Below are positions 1 through 11,130 of a stretch of DNA of 64,000 nucleotides, one piece after another. The DNA lies in assembly GCF_003265705.1 (NCBI RefSeq), contig NW_020313005.1, positions 18,842,350 through 18,906,349 of the forward strand, given 5' to 3'. The notes beneath the pieces are model-generated. The model saw only the letters and a program-made list of their open reading frames with translations, did not search any database and was not told the DNA's origin. Positions within the stretch are counted from its first letter, which is position 1. The number at the start of each line of letters is the position of its first letter. Position numbers and translations under genes: made by a program. Origin of the DNA: Callorhinus ursinus (lineage: Eukaryota > Chordata > Mammalia > Carnivora > Otariidae).

Positions 1-1160
1 TTTTTAAAAGAGATTGATAAGATGTTGGTTGAAAAAGGGAAAAAGAAAAAAAAAGAACAGTTAACAAAAATTAACTTTGATGAATTAATGAATCATGGTA
101 AAAAAAAGCCATGAATTCTATGTGCAGTATTCCCCTAGCGCTGGAGTTCTCCCGTTCTCCTTGATCGGTAAACTTGGTCTTGGCTTGCTGGCTGTTCGTG
201 CTGATCTTCTGGGGGAGGGGCCTGTTGCTGTGGTTTCCAAATGTCTTTGCCATAGGCTGAATTGCCCCGCCCTTGTCGGTCCGGGCTAAGCAAGCTGCTC
301 GGGTTTTATCCCAGGAGCTTTTGTTCCCTGCAAGCGCTCGGTGCAGCCTTGGAGGACCAGGGCAAAAATGGTGGCCTCCCAATCTCCACCCGGAGGAGCT
401 GAGAACTCGGGGCCCCGCTCCTCAGTGCGCCCTCAGAGAAAAGCAGTCACTCCCTTGTCTCCAGTCTCCGGCCGCACTCCGTGCTCACCCGGCCTGTGAC
501 CGAGCGTTGCTATCTCTGGCACCCGACCCCGTGTGGAGTCTCCAAACCCAGCAGATCCCTGCGGTGCGCTCCCGCGCCGCTCCTCCCCAAGAAGGAAGGG
601 GAGTCTCCCCGGATCTGCCACTTGTCAGGTCCCTGCTGGAGGAGAAGTGGGCCGCGGATCACAGTTTATAGCAACCCCGAGCTGAGAGCCCGCGCCTTGG
701 CTCCGTCTCTGCAGTCGGCTTCCCTGCTCTGATACCTGGGAGCTCTGGCGCACTCAGGCTCCCCCGGTCTTTTTGTGACCCCAAGGGTCCTGAGACCACA
801 CTGTCCCAGGAGGATTCCACCCCCTGCTTAGCCACTGCAGCGACATCCCTCAGCGGAGCCGACTTCTAACAGTTCTGATTTTGTGCTCCGCGACTCTATA
901 CTTGTCAGAAGCGGCCGACGGAGGCCCCTCCCCCGCCATCTATCCTCCCGAATATCGCCTCGGATTCACTTCTCCGCACGTCCTACCTTCCAGTAAGTGG
1001 TTGCTTCTCTGTTCAGAGAGTTGTTGCTACTCTCTTCTTCCATCTCCTGTTGAGTTCATAGGTGTTCAGAATGGTTTGATCCCTATTCAGCTGAATTCCT
1101 GAGACCAGACGAAATCTAGGTCTCCTACTTCTCCGCCATCTTGCTCCGCCTCCCGGACGG
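1..1160 (-). mobile_element. L1 5' UTR, minus strand, cut by left window edge
   Basis: This GC-rich block matches, almost base for base, the 5' UTR of the full-length L1 at 22360-23520, including a 'gattgataagatgttggtt' stretch near its left end and 'ctccgccatcttgctcc' near its right end. The element reads right to left, so its 5' terminus is at about 1158 and its ORF1, ORF2 and 3' end lie outside the window. A YY1-like site (AAGATGGCGG, read on the minus strand) sits at 1133-1142, as expected at the start of an L1 internal promoter. The short open frames in this block are shadows of GC-rich untranslated sequence. Without the 3' end no target-site duplication can be read. Confidence 0.9.
1133..1142 (-). 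promoter_or_regulatory. YY1-like site of L1 internal promoter
   Basis: AAGATGGCGG is read on the minus strand within the first bases of the L1 5' UTR. In human L1 a YY1 site at this place directs the transcription start; the same role here is inferred from family knowledge. Confidence 0.55.
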
Positions 1161-1169
1161 TCCAAATTC

Positions 1170-2150
1170 TTAAAGAGGAAACAAAGATATAGATATTTTC
1201 TTTTCTGACTCTGGAGATTGGCATTTTCTATTATTCTTAGAACTGCAGCAGCCATTTGCAGCCAGGAGAAAAAATCAAGAAAATCACAGAAACATGGATC
1301 CTAGAGTTCTAGCATAAATTTGAATCAGCAAACTAATAAACATGGGCACATCCTGTCTCTGGACTCTTTGCTCTGTGAGATAATAAATGTCTTCTTTGTC
1401 ACGTTTTAGTTGTATTTCCTTTTATTTGAGATGATATTGTCCTTAACCTTGCAAAGTCTACAGTCTACCTGGGTTGAATATTAATATATATACTTTATAT
1501 AAATCCAGTCTTCCCAGATAGATTATAAACTTCTTGAGGGGAGAGACACTTTATAACTGCCTTACTAGTGATGAACAAGGGCAGTAGAAAATCAGGACAA
1601 AAGTGATCAGCTTAACTTCAACGAATTTTTCTATAATTTGATGCCCTGATTATGCTCTGTGGTCTTGCTGCTAGAGCTTGGATGAATATCCTCCATTCTG
1701 TAAGAGACAGATTCTTCTCCTTTTGAGTCCCTGTCATTTTTGCTCTCTTTCACAAATCTTGTCCAGATAATTAGTTTCATAAAATATTACTGTCTGACCT
1801 ATCCTCCACATCTCCAATTCCCAGGCTAAATAACGATCGAGGATGCTTATAAAAAAGCTACAATAATAATACAAGTTCAGTTATGAAACATATATATAAT
1901 GAATATTAAAGGGATAGATTGAATTAATCACTAACATATCTTGAAGACCTACATCTGGGAACCCATTTACCTTACAATCATGGGCTTTGGCTTTCTTTAT
2001 TGAATATACATGTGAGATTGAGGTGTCTTTGTTACTATATTTAGCCTCTGGAAATTTTCCACAATGTTTCTCACTTCATGAATTGAATCTTGTATGTAAC
2101 CAAGAACTTCCATTCATCTCCATTCCCAATCAATTGTCCTAAATCACAAG
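1170..2150. other. Unique or very old DNA with a weak L2 fragment
   Basis: No coding signal is visible. About 1515-1610 contains a degraded 'gattataaacttcttgagg' phrase resembling the L2 3' region in plus orientation. The rest is AT-rich and unassigned. Confidence 0.4.
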
Positions 2151-2345
2151 TCTGCCACTTACTGGTTGTGTGACTTGAGCAATTAACTTAGCCACTCTGT
2201 GCCTCAGTTTCCTCATCCATAAAATAAGGATAACAATAATATCTATCCCATAGAATAGTCATAAAAATTAAATGAATTAATAAACATAATATATTTCAGA
2301 AAATGCCTGACACATCTTAAGAGTGCAACAAGAATTAGCTCTTAT
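2150..2345 (+). repeat. MIR SINE, plus strand
   Basis: This contains the MIR core in order: 'ctgccacttactggttgtg', 'ttagccactctgtgcctcag', 'tttcctcatccataaaat', 'ggataacaataatatctatc' and a late 'aaaatgcctgacaca'. MIR is an ancient tRNA-derived SINE shared by all mammals, long immobile. The divergence and small deletions fit that age. Confidence 0.85.
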
Positions 2346-3400
2346 TACTATTTTTAACATCATCATTGTTACTTTGCCTAAATGTGCTGATTCTGCACCT
2401 TTTTATATAGGACTGTAATCTCCTCATTTCCCACATTCTGGCAAGTATAACAGAGCTATTAGCAGTAGCTCTTTTATCCTGTTGTACCCTTGGAGTACAT
2501 GGAAAAGTTATAGATGTTTCAGGGAAGAAGAGGGGATGAGTTTTTTTCTGGTAATTTCCAATATATATATATATGTCCTTGTTCTATTTCTTTTCTTTCC
2601 TTGACCATATCTTCCTCTTTGGGGTTTTCTAATTTCTTCTTTATCCTCAATTTTCAAATGCTTCTCTACACATATCTCCATATTTGAGCTCCATTCTGTT
2701 TTGCGTTTTAAGAGCATTTAAGAGAAGAACAAATTTATCCCTGTCATTCTTATTGACTTTGTGGTCAAAGCTGGAATCTTGAGCAATTGATTTTTGTTTG
2801 TGTATAGTTTTGATATACTGCACTTCAGTAATTTTCCAGAAGGACAAAGTGCCGATGGCAGATGGTGGGTTTCCCTTGTCTAATCAAACACCTGCTCAGC
2901 ATTCTTGTTCAAGAAATTGATGATTCCCACAAGAGCACTTTGGAAAACAAAAAGAATATGTCATCACTTCGTTTGACAGGGGACTTGGTTGATCTTTTAC
3001 CCATATAGACCCTCAAGAGAACCTAAGAGACAAGGGTCTAAGAAGAAAGATCAAAGGTTCTTGATTAATAAACATCTTAATGTCCAAACCCCTAGAGCCA
3101 ATGATTACTTTCTTTCCACCTAAGGATATTAGCCATGAAAGGCTCTTTCCCTACTTACTGTCATTTCTGAGGGTCTTTCTAAGTTTTACTTCCCTGGAAC
3201 TTCCTAGTTTTTGTCACTTCTTTTCTATCTCCAGTATTTTGCCTGGTAATATATTCTTGTTGTTTACCTGTTCTCTTTCCAAACTCACTTTCCAAACTTT
3301 TCTTCATTTGGACCTAGAAATCTTTCCCTTAATTTTTGACTGTTTCTAATACCAACCACTCTTGCTTTAGGGCAATTAAAAGCACCAAGGAACCTATGGG
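2346..3400. other. Unassigned AT-rich DNA
   Basis: No repeat family or gene is recognised. An 89-codon plus-strand frame at 3080-3349 has a hydrophobic low-complexity product and no recognisable domain, so I do not call it a gene. Confidence 0.4.
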
Positions 3401-3531
3401 TAGGGTGACCATATAATTTATCATCCAAATCAGAATACTTTTGAGAATGAAAGGAGGTGCTATCAATAATTAACCCAGGATTTGGATGTAAACTGAGACT
3501 GTCCGGGGCAAACAAGAAGACAACCCCCTTA
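3401..3531. mobile_element. Old DNA-transposon-like repeat (MER type)
   Basis: The block opens with 'tagggtgaccatataattt', continues with 'actgtccggggcaaacaa' and closes with a degraded 'caaccccctta'. I recognise the pattern as a common mammalian interspersed repeat whose ends form imperfect inverted repeats (GGTGACCATA...TATGGTCACC). The right terminus is decayed. Family name not assigned. Confidence 0.45.
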
Positions 3532-5284
3532 CACGGAGATGAACACTACTATTTCCAGGATGCAATGATAATATAAGGCATGCTTTCTGAATTTGAGCTT
3601 TCTTGGTCCAATGTTGACTTTCAACTAGCATTTTGTGCAGTTTAGTAAAGTGTGCATTCAAACCATCAGTGGTGGTCAATGTAATTATGTTTAAACCTGC
3701 CCTATCTTGAGTCCATTTATCTATAATAAACTTTCTGCTTCCATGCAGTATATGATTGAACAAGAATACTCTTCCCACCCTCCCATTCCCATCCTGGAGA
3801 AGGATCAACAAGGTGAAATTAGTGACTTCTGTGGGGAAGAGGAAGAGGGGAGAAAGGGAAGTAAAGGGAAGTAAAATTTGAAATTCCCAAATCTGTCCTT
3901 CTGTTTGATAGACCTAAACATAATTTTACTCCTTTACCTCGTCTCTTTCTTCTCATAAGAGTCATTATTGCCCTGCTGTTGATTCCATTCTTAACATAGG
4001 AATGCAACATAGGAGGTTGGAGGTCTATGCCAGAAATAGACCTATATGGAACCACAGTAGACCGCATGAGGTCAGCAAATAATTAATTTGGGATCAACTC
4101 TTTAGGGATACAGCTGCTCTGTGAGCTTCTGAGGGAAGCCTTACAAGTGCTCAGGTGGCCAGAGGGTGAGGGGTAGAGAGGGATGTGTGTAGACCAATAC
4201 CAGGCCCAAGGCTAGGAACTAGATGGGATGGATGGGCTTAGGAAGGAGTTGAGCAGAAAGATGGCAAGGCAAGAGCTGAGCAGGAGCAGAGGCTTTGTTA
4301 GATTATCCTGGAGGATACCCTGGATATTAAAGGGGAAGTTTCCCCATGGAGCAAAGGCTACATAGACCCTAAAAACACTTATAAGAAAATACCAAAATCA
4401 TATCTAAGTCTCCCAGCCCACCAAACTCTGCTCCTTTAGAATCAAGGCTTCAGTGTACCTATACAATTCAAATTTCTTGCCTATATATGATCATTATCCA
4501 GCATTAGATGCTCAAAGCAGCAATGGCCCAAAGAATGAGGGGAAAGAAAGCCAATTGGCTCTACTCTGGCTTTAGTTCTGCAGAAGTCCCCAGTTTCCTC
4601 TCCACTTGATTTGGCCACTTTAAGTGCTTGAACCCAGATGTCAACGTTTGCCCTCTGAATTTTGGTATTTAGGCCTCATGGAAAATTACTTACTCGTGAA
4701 TGACTAACAATACACCTGCCAAACTGCAAACATGGCCGAGATCCTGCTGTTGGTTCCTCACGTTTAAAGAGCTTTATTTTTCTTCAAGTACTGTCTGAGA
4801 TGTTTCTGTGGATTGGTGTTTATATGCAGCAAGTGCTGCAGTTAGTTAATAATGTCAAGATCGTTGAGCCTCCCTAATGAAAGAGATACACAACATCAAC
4901 TGTCATTTTAAACAAACATGCAATCAGGATAGCAGTGCTGGAAATATGATCTGCCTAATTTCATGGAGATGATGCAGGAACCAGGCTGCTTTCATAGTGT
5001 TTCCTCTGGCGAGCTCCATTTCACAGGATTTCAGGGGGGGGAAACGGTGGATTTTCACAAGAACCGCAAAATTGTCAGTTCTGTGAAAAAGAAATTGCTT
5101 TAGCAGCTGGAATTCAGGAGGACAAATAGGTGCACTGATTATATCTTCATTGTTCACCAGAGCCACAGCACTCAGCAAGTTGTAATTACGCTGTGAAGAG
5201 CTCAGTTCTGATAGTCAAGTCTTCCCCCGTGTGAATATAAACAGTATTATTCTATTTGTTATCAAAGGCTTGCAGCCTATCCTG

Positions 5285-5286
<2 letters not shown>
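3532..5286. other. Unique-looking DNA, no gene recognised
   Basis: This holds minus-strand frames of 82-113 codons at 3470-3811 and 3819-4067 and one of 84 codons at 4924-5178. None shows a domain, a convincing start context or splice-site support. Nothing else is recognised. Confidence 0.35.

Positions 5287-5334
<48 letters not shown>
5287..5334 (+). repeat. (CA)n microsatellite
   Basis: About 24 uninterrupted CA units follow 'cctgcag'. Long pure CA arrays are usually length-polymorphic and can adopt Z-DNA. The HTHTHT-rich frame over it is a translation artefact. Confidence 0.95.
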
Positions 5335-5336
<2 letters not shown>

Positions 5337-8300
5337 CATATGCAAACCCATAAAGTCAAGCTCTGGCCCATTTTGTCCAAACATAGTAGAGCCCTGGACA
5401 CATTAGCATTCTGTCCAATTAGGCTTCAGCACAGAGGTAACTGGCTGCACTCTAGCCAACTCATTGGCCAAGGGTCCTGCAGAGAGAGTAAAAGAAGTAA
5501 GGTAGAAAATAGGAATATGAATAAGTGAGTTAGAAACTTGTGTTATGCAAAATGATAGGGAAACTAAAGACAACACAGTTTTGAGACACCTTTGACTAAG
5601 GTTTGCGTGATGTCTATTAGCCACCTCTGAACAGCTTTCTGACAACCATCCATCAAATGGCACATTCCTGCTGATCTCATTTGTCTCTGATATGTCTCCA
5701 CACACAAATCTGCAAGAGTTACTAAGTGTTTCTTTGGCCATGGACCGTTGATTTCAACTTCCGCTCTGATTCCCAGAATCTCACTCCTTCGAGCGTCAGG
5801 AAAAAGACAGCTCCTGATATTTCTGCTCCCCTCTCATTTTGCAATATAAATAGGTAAATATTACCAGCATTACCCACTCATCTAACCTAGGGAATCTATC
5901 TTGGGATATTATGAAACCTTATGAAAGTATAGAATTGCAGGGTTAAATTCCCAGAAGAGTCCCAGGGCCCAGTTAGGAGGGAGAGAGCAGTGACAGAAAT
6001 ATGTTCCTTTCCCAAGATGACATTCCCTCCATCTATGGGTTGTGGTGATTTGTGCATCAAACACCAGCCAATAAATCAAATGTGGTTTGCTGATCTCATA
6101 TATCTTCCCCCTTCTTCTCATTCAAAGACCTAACTCCTATTGGAAGAAAACAGGAGAACAAAATGGAAAAAGTTATAGACTGGGCACTTGTAGACCTAAT
6201 TTTAATTTATATTAATAGTCATATCTAACACATGATGATTTAGAACCTTGTACTTTTCAAATCCTACCGTAAAAGAGGAGGGCTTTGAGGTAAACTAGAG
6301 GGACAAGATAGACTCTACAATAGAAATCACCACTGGTGTTCAACAACTGAAGTTAGAGATTCACCATAAAGCAGAGGCCAGAAGAGATTAGAAGAAATAG
6401 GAGGAGAGAAGGGCTTCTTACCTTTTCCTAAAGATGCTAGGTCTTAAATATTTAGAAAGTGTGCAAGAAAGAATTTTTGTAATATTAATGGTTGGACATT
6501 GATAAAGATAAAATACTGAGAAGGGATAAATAAATTGGAACTGGTTAGCATACATCACCACTATTACCCACTCCCATCTGGGAAAAGAAGACTGAGCTTA
6601 AAAAGGAGAGAGAATGAGAAGATGAACCCAGGATGGAAGATTTGGGTGCAGTAATGGCATTTATAGCCCATTAGCACTACTGGAGAAGAATGATATGTAT
6701 ATCTCAGGACCAAGGGCAACTGTGGAAGAAAAAAAAAGCTGAGGTCATAGTTAGTAATATAACAAATGACTCAGTAAAGGAAGGAGTTGCTTAGTATGCA
6801 TAAAAGAGCAGTAGATATACAATTAGAAGCCATGAGTCCTGGCTGTGGATCTGTTGGTGAATTGTCCAGTGTTACTCAGTTTCATCCAGAGTTATTCAGT
6901 GTTATCCTGAAAACTACAATGCATTGATTTTCACCTTGAGAAGACTGGAGAACAGAAGAAGATGGGATTATATTCCAATGTCCCTCACAGCTCTCAAACT
7001 TGTAACTGGACTTTACAACTCTTATTCCATAATCATGCAATCTGAGCAAAGGGCAAATAGATGCTCAAATAGGGTTGAAAATGGGAGGAAGCTAAAGACC
7101 ATAGACTGCTGATAGTGGAGTAAGGAATCAGAAGGGACTAAAGAAAAATGAAGGCAGTCCACACTTACAAAGGACCACTAAGCTATTTCAAAGTTGAATC
7201 AGCACTTGCCTTGACAGCTAGGTGATTAAGCACACCTATGCCTCAGGTGATGTGATGGTATAGGAAAGATTTAATATCCTAAACCTCATGGCTTAAATCT
7301 CTAAATTCCTCTCATAACATTTATAATTTTTATAAAAGAAGTTATCACAGAACATAAACACTAGCTTCTTATGGGAGAAGTGCCTAATCTTTCCCCGCCT
7401 AGGTCTCAACAAAAAAGAGAGAAACAAAGAATGCAATGAAGAAGATCAGAATCCTGCCTGGGTGGGGTGGAACTGGAATGCCTGGTTGACTCTAAAACAA
7501 GTCCCTTCTCAGAAAGTCAATTTCATTGAAGACTCTGCTCATCTTTATCCCCACAAAAATCTTCCCTGGTCTTACCAATGAATTTCAACCAATCTTTAAA
7601 CAATCAGCATATCTGAGCCACCACCCTGAGTATAACACTGTACCAGGGCAGTGGGCCAGGCTGGGGTGGAGGGCAGAGGCACAAAAGTAAGGACAAGAAC
7701 AAGAAATCTGCCCTCTCTTAGCTTTGTGATCCTACTAGAAGACTAAGATGCAGGGCCACATTTCCTGTATGGTTTCTATCGAGGTGTTGACCATTTTTGC
7801 TATTAAATTCTCCAGTCTGAAAACCAGAAGACAAGAGCCCTCCCTACCTTGCAGATTAAATATCCCAGGGTAGATAAGAGCAGAAGGGATGAGATGGGAA
7901 GCATATGGTAGATTCTAGGTATTAGGTTGGAAGCTCTTTTGAATAAGTAGACAAGTAAGAAATACAAAGAGAAAAAGAATTGCCACTCTTACAATAATGA
8001 TAGACATCTAATAATAACCACAAGGTCCAGTATGTCTCAGAATTAGTGTGAATTGCACTCAGGGCTGGCTTCATGCGTGCAGCCTGTGCACTCACACACA
8101 GCCTCATGCTCAGAGGGACCCTGTGCATGGTTTAAAGCTTCCTTGTCACTGTCTTTGAAATCCTTCACTTTTGAACAGGGGGCCCTGCGTTTCCATTTGG
8201 CATTAGGTCCTGCAAATTGTGTTGCCACTTCTGACTGGACTCAAGGGCAAGGATTATAAAAATCAGTCTGAACAAGGCATCTGACATCCTAACCCAAGGC

Positions 8301-8728
8301 TGAAATAGCCCTTTATCCTTGTTCAGTTTCCTTAAATGTTTGGGCTCTTTGTTTATTTTACTTTTCCAGCTAAGTGTTTTAATCATCCTTCTTATGGTCT
8401 ACCTTTCCTCACCTTTAAAATCTTTATGGCCTTCTTTATAGAAATCTAATTTTCCTACCTATTAAATGATATTATATAATTTAGAGTTTTTGAGGTATAA
8501 ATGCTCAACATTGTGTAGACCCACAAAAAGTCTGAAAATACTGAGTACACTTATGGGTCTAAAACGGGCAGGGACTGTGACATATGCAATTGGTAGTGTT
8601 GCCACCAGCAACAAAAAGAAAGTCAAAGAGGAGATGAGTTCTTTAAAAAAAAATATATCAAAATGTGCCTGAAAGATTTCTTCTGTCAAGGACATTATGG
8701 GATATGAGTTGTTAAAGCAGAAAATTGA
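5335..8728. other. Unique-looking DNA, no gene recognised
   Basis: I see no recognisable repeat or coding family over about 3.4 kb. The open frames present (60-112 codons) are short, overlap on opposite strands and lack domains. Exons of a spliced gene could hide here, but none can be supported from sequence alone. Confidence 0.35.
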
Positions 8729-8897
8729 ATAATTACAATATTGAACAGAAAAATCATCTATAAAAAACATTCTTGAAAGAGGTAGAAGAGAAAAGTGGCT
8801 AAGAATGTGACTTTTGTGTCAGACAACTGGGTTCAAATACCAGCTCTGTAATTTTACTAAGGATGTGACCTTGGGCAAATTTCTTAACCTGCGTTAG
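8729..8897 (+). repeat. Left arm of a diverged direct duplication, containing MIR
   Basis: The segment runs from 'aattacaatattgaacagaa' through 'cttgaaagaggtagaagag' into MIR sequence ('gttcaaataccagctctg', 'gtgaccttgggcaaatttctt'). A matching segment lies at 9489-9654. The match extends about 60 bases upstream of the MIR, so it reflects a local duplication, not two independent MIR insertions. By eye the arms are roughly three-quarters identical. Confidence 0.7.
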
Positions 8898-9480
8898 TCT
8901 TCTATTGCAGGGTAATAAATTACTACAAAGCTAGCAACTTAAAACAACACATCTTTATTATCTTACAATCCCTGTGTGTTAGAAGTCCCCTCATGGCTCA
9001 ACAAGGTCCTCTGCTCAGCATCTCACAAGGCTGCAATCAAGGTGTCAGCCACCCTGCATTCTTATCTGAAAACTTACCTAGGGAAAGTCCAATTCCAAGC
9101 TCATTCAGCTTGTTGGCAGGTTCCATTTCCCTGCAGACATATGACCGAGGGCCTCCACCTCTCACTGGCTGTTGCTAGCAACTAGTCACCTTTAGGTCCA
9201 AGGGGTCACGAGCAGCTCACTCCATGTGGCCATCTCCCATAGGAGGGTCATGACTGTTTGCTTCTTCAAGACCAGCAGCAGGCTCTCTGTCTTTCCAGTA
9301 TGCTAAGGCAAGTTGTATATAATGTATCAACAACATAGCAGTGACATCCCATCACCTCTGCCATATCCTGTGAGCTACAAGCAAGTCCTAGGTCCCACCC
9401 ACACTTAAGTGGGGAAAGATTAACATCAGGGGATGAACATTACATCACAGGGTCTTTTTAGAATTTTGCCTCCCACAGAC
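8897..9480. mobile_element. Old interspersed repeat, family unresolved
   Basis: Phrases such as 'taataaattactacaaagct', 'agcaacttaaaacaacac', 'ctctgctcagcatctcac' and 'aaggctgcaatcaaggtgtc' belong to a widespread ancient mammalian repeat of several hundred bases that I recognise but cannot name with confidence; an LTR/MER class element is likely. It lies between the two duplicated arms. The 60-70-codon frames inside it are not genes. Confidence 0.6.
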
Positions 9481-9488
9481 TACCTTTT

Positions 9489-9800
9489 AATTACAATTTG
9501 GACAGAAAATAATGTATAAAATCCCCTTTGAAAGAGGTAGAGTGAAAGAGTGTTTAAGAATGTAGACTCTTAAGTTAGAGATCCAGAGTTCAAATCCTGG
9601 CTCTTCAGTTTCACTGAGGGCATGAGCCTTGGGCAAGGTTCTTATCCCCGCTATATTTCACTTTCTTCTCCTACAAAATGGGAATCATAATGGAAATTAC
9701 CTCATGGGTTAATGGGAGGATTAAATGAGATAACGCTTGTAAATTATTTAAGATAGTGCCTGACACTTAATGAATGCTCAACACATGTTAACTTAATAAA
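9489..9800 (+). repeat. Right arm of direct duplication plus complete MIR
   Basis: 9489-9654 matches 8729-8897 in order ('aattacaatttggacagaa', 'tttgaaagaggtagagtg', 'gagccttgggcaagg'). Unlike the left arm, the MIR continues here through 'ctacaaaatgggaatcat', 'gaggattaaatgagataac' and 'atagtgcctgacac' to about 9795. Confidence 0.75.
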
Positions 9801-10685
9801 CATGCTCCTCCTTGCAGCCGACCTAGAGCAGAGTCTAGTCTAGTCCGAGTTCTTTAAACCGACATCGCTTGGCAAATTAGAGGCAGAGCCATGGCTAAAC
9901 CCCAAGGTCAGAGTTTAAGCTATCATCAGGGTAAGCCTGTTGTGCCTGCTGAACCTGATTCTGCCTCTCCAAGCTGTCCCTTCCCCTGCTGAATCAGCCT
10001 GCCCTGTGGGTGGGGACGGAGGGGCGCATTTCCCTTAGAGGGGGCTAGTGATGGTCAATGCAGCAGAATGAGCAGCACAACACAGGAAAGCTGGCTTTCC
10101 TCCTGGGATGAGTAGATGGTTAGACTTGGAGGCTAATTTGAGAAAGGAGGTTCAGGGTCATGAGGCTCTGCAAGAGAGTTGCGGGTGTGTGGGTGGAGCA
10201 AGAAGGAGATGAGGGAGACAAGAGCAGCAGAAGATATGGGTGTGCTGAAGTGACCTTGTCTCTGCAGCAAGCTCAGAACAGCAGAGGAGGTGATGACTTG
10301 CAGTTCTACTATTGGTGCTGCATGAGTCACTCGCCATATGGCTGGCCTCGTCTCTCTCTGTATTTCCCACATCAGTTTAAATGAAACTACTGCACATATA
10401 GCTGTGTATACGAATGTGCCCGGACAGCTTCAAGTGTAGTGGGTCAATGCTTGCTCTGAGGAGCGAGACCCCTCTCCCAGGAATTAGGCATAAATTTGAA
10501 CCTCAGCGTGATGACTCAACATTTTTACAAAATACCATTTGTCAGTGCAAGGATCTTAGCAAGTTTTAAGGAAATGACTTAAATGATCACCTTTCCTTGA
10601 AGTAGAAATTAATCTCTTGGATTGATAGGAACCCTGGGAAAAAGGGATACAGGCATGACTCAAGAGAGAAAGAACTAGAATTGGT
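9801..10685. other. Unique-looking DNA, no gene recognised
   Basis: Moderately GC-richer than its surroundings with overlapping short frames on both strands (10133-10384). The opposing frames cannot all be real and none has a domain. Confidence 0.35.
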
Positions 10686-10689
10686 TTTA

Positions 10690-10870
10690 CATTTGCAAAC
10701 AGCTCACCATTAACCAAAATGCTTTTCCATGTATTCTCTGCAGTCCTCACCAAAACAAAGAAAATATTATCTGCCTTTATATAAGAAAATGAGTCTCCAG
10801 GACATGAAATAAGTAGCAGAGGAGAATTCTAGAATGCAGATCTTTAACATCTAATTCAGTGTTCTTTCTT
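10690..10870 (-). repeat. MIR SINE, minus strand
   Basis: The order 'cctttatataagaaaatgag', 'gacatgaaataagtagcaga', 'attctagaatgcagatct' fits the reverse complement of the MIR core. Heavily diverged. Confidence 0.55.
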
Positions 10871-10984
10871 CTCCAGAATGGGAAAGGGGACCCCAAAACA
10901 GCCTACTTCAGCACGCTGACTTCTATGTAGAGGTTACTGGCTAAGCTTTAATGGAGCAAGTTCTGTCCAGGCACTGCTAAAATA

Positions 10985-11130
10985 GAGATACGTTACATTA
11001 TACTCTCTGAAACTGTTTTCCTATCTGTAGAATAGGGATAATAATAACACTCACCTAATTGCTTTGTTTGAGGATTGAATCAGTGAGTAATTATAAAGTG
11101 CGTTAGAAAGTGACTGAGCAAAATGTTAAA
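10985..11130 (+). repeat. MIR fragment, plus strand
   Basis: 'ttttcctatctgtagaatag', 'ggataataataacactcacc' and 'tgaggattgaatcagtgag' follow the second half of the MIR consensus. Confidence 0.65.

Noticed and set aside
273..732. Proline- and arginine-rich frames up to 132 codons in GC-rich DNA
   Set aside because: The block is L1 5' UTR; equivalent frames recur in the other two L1 5' UTRs in shifted phase, as expected for untranslated sequence.
3080..4067. Cluster of 76-113-codon frames
   Set aside because: No domain, no consistent strand, and an old DNA transposon lies across part of it.
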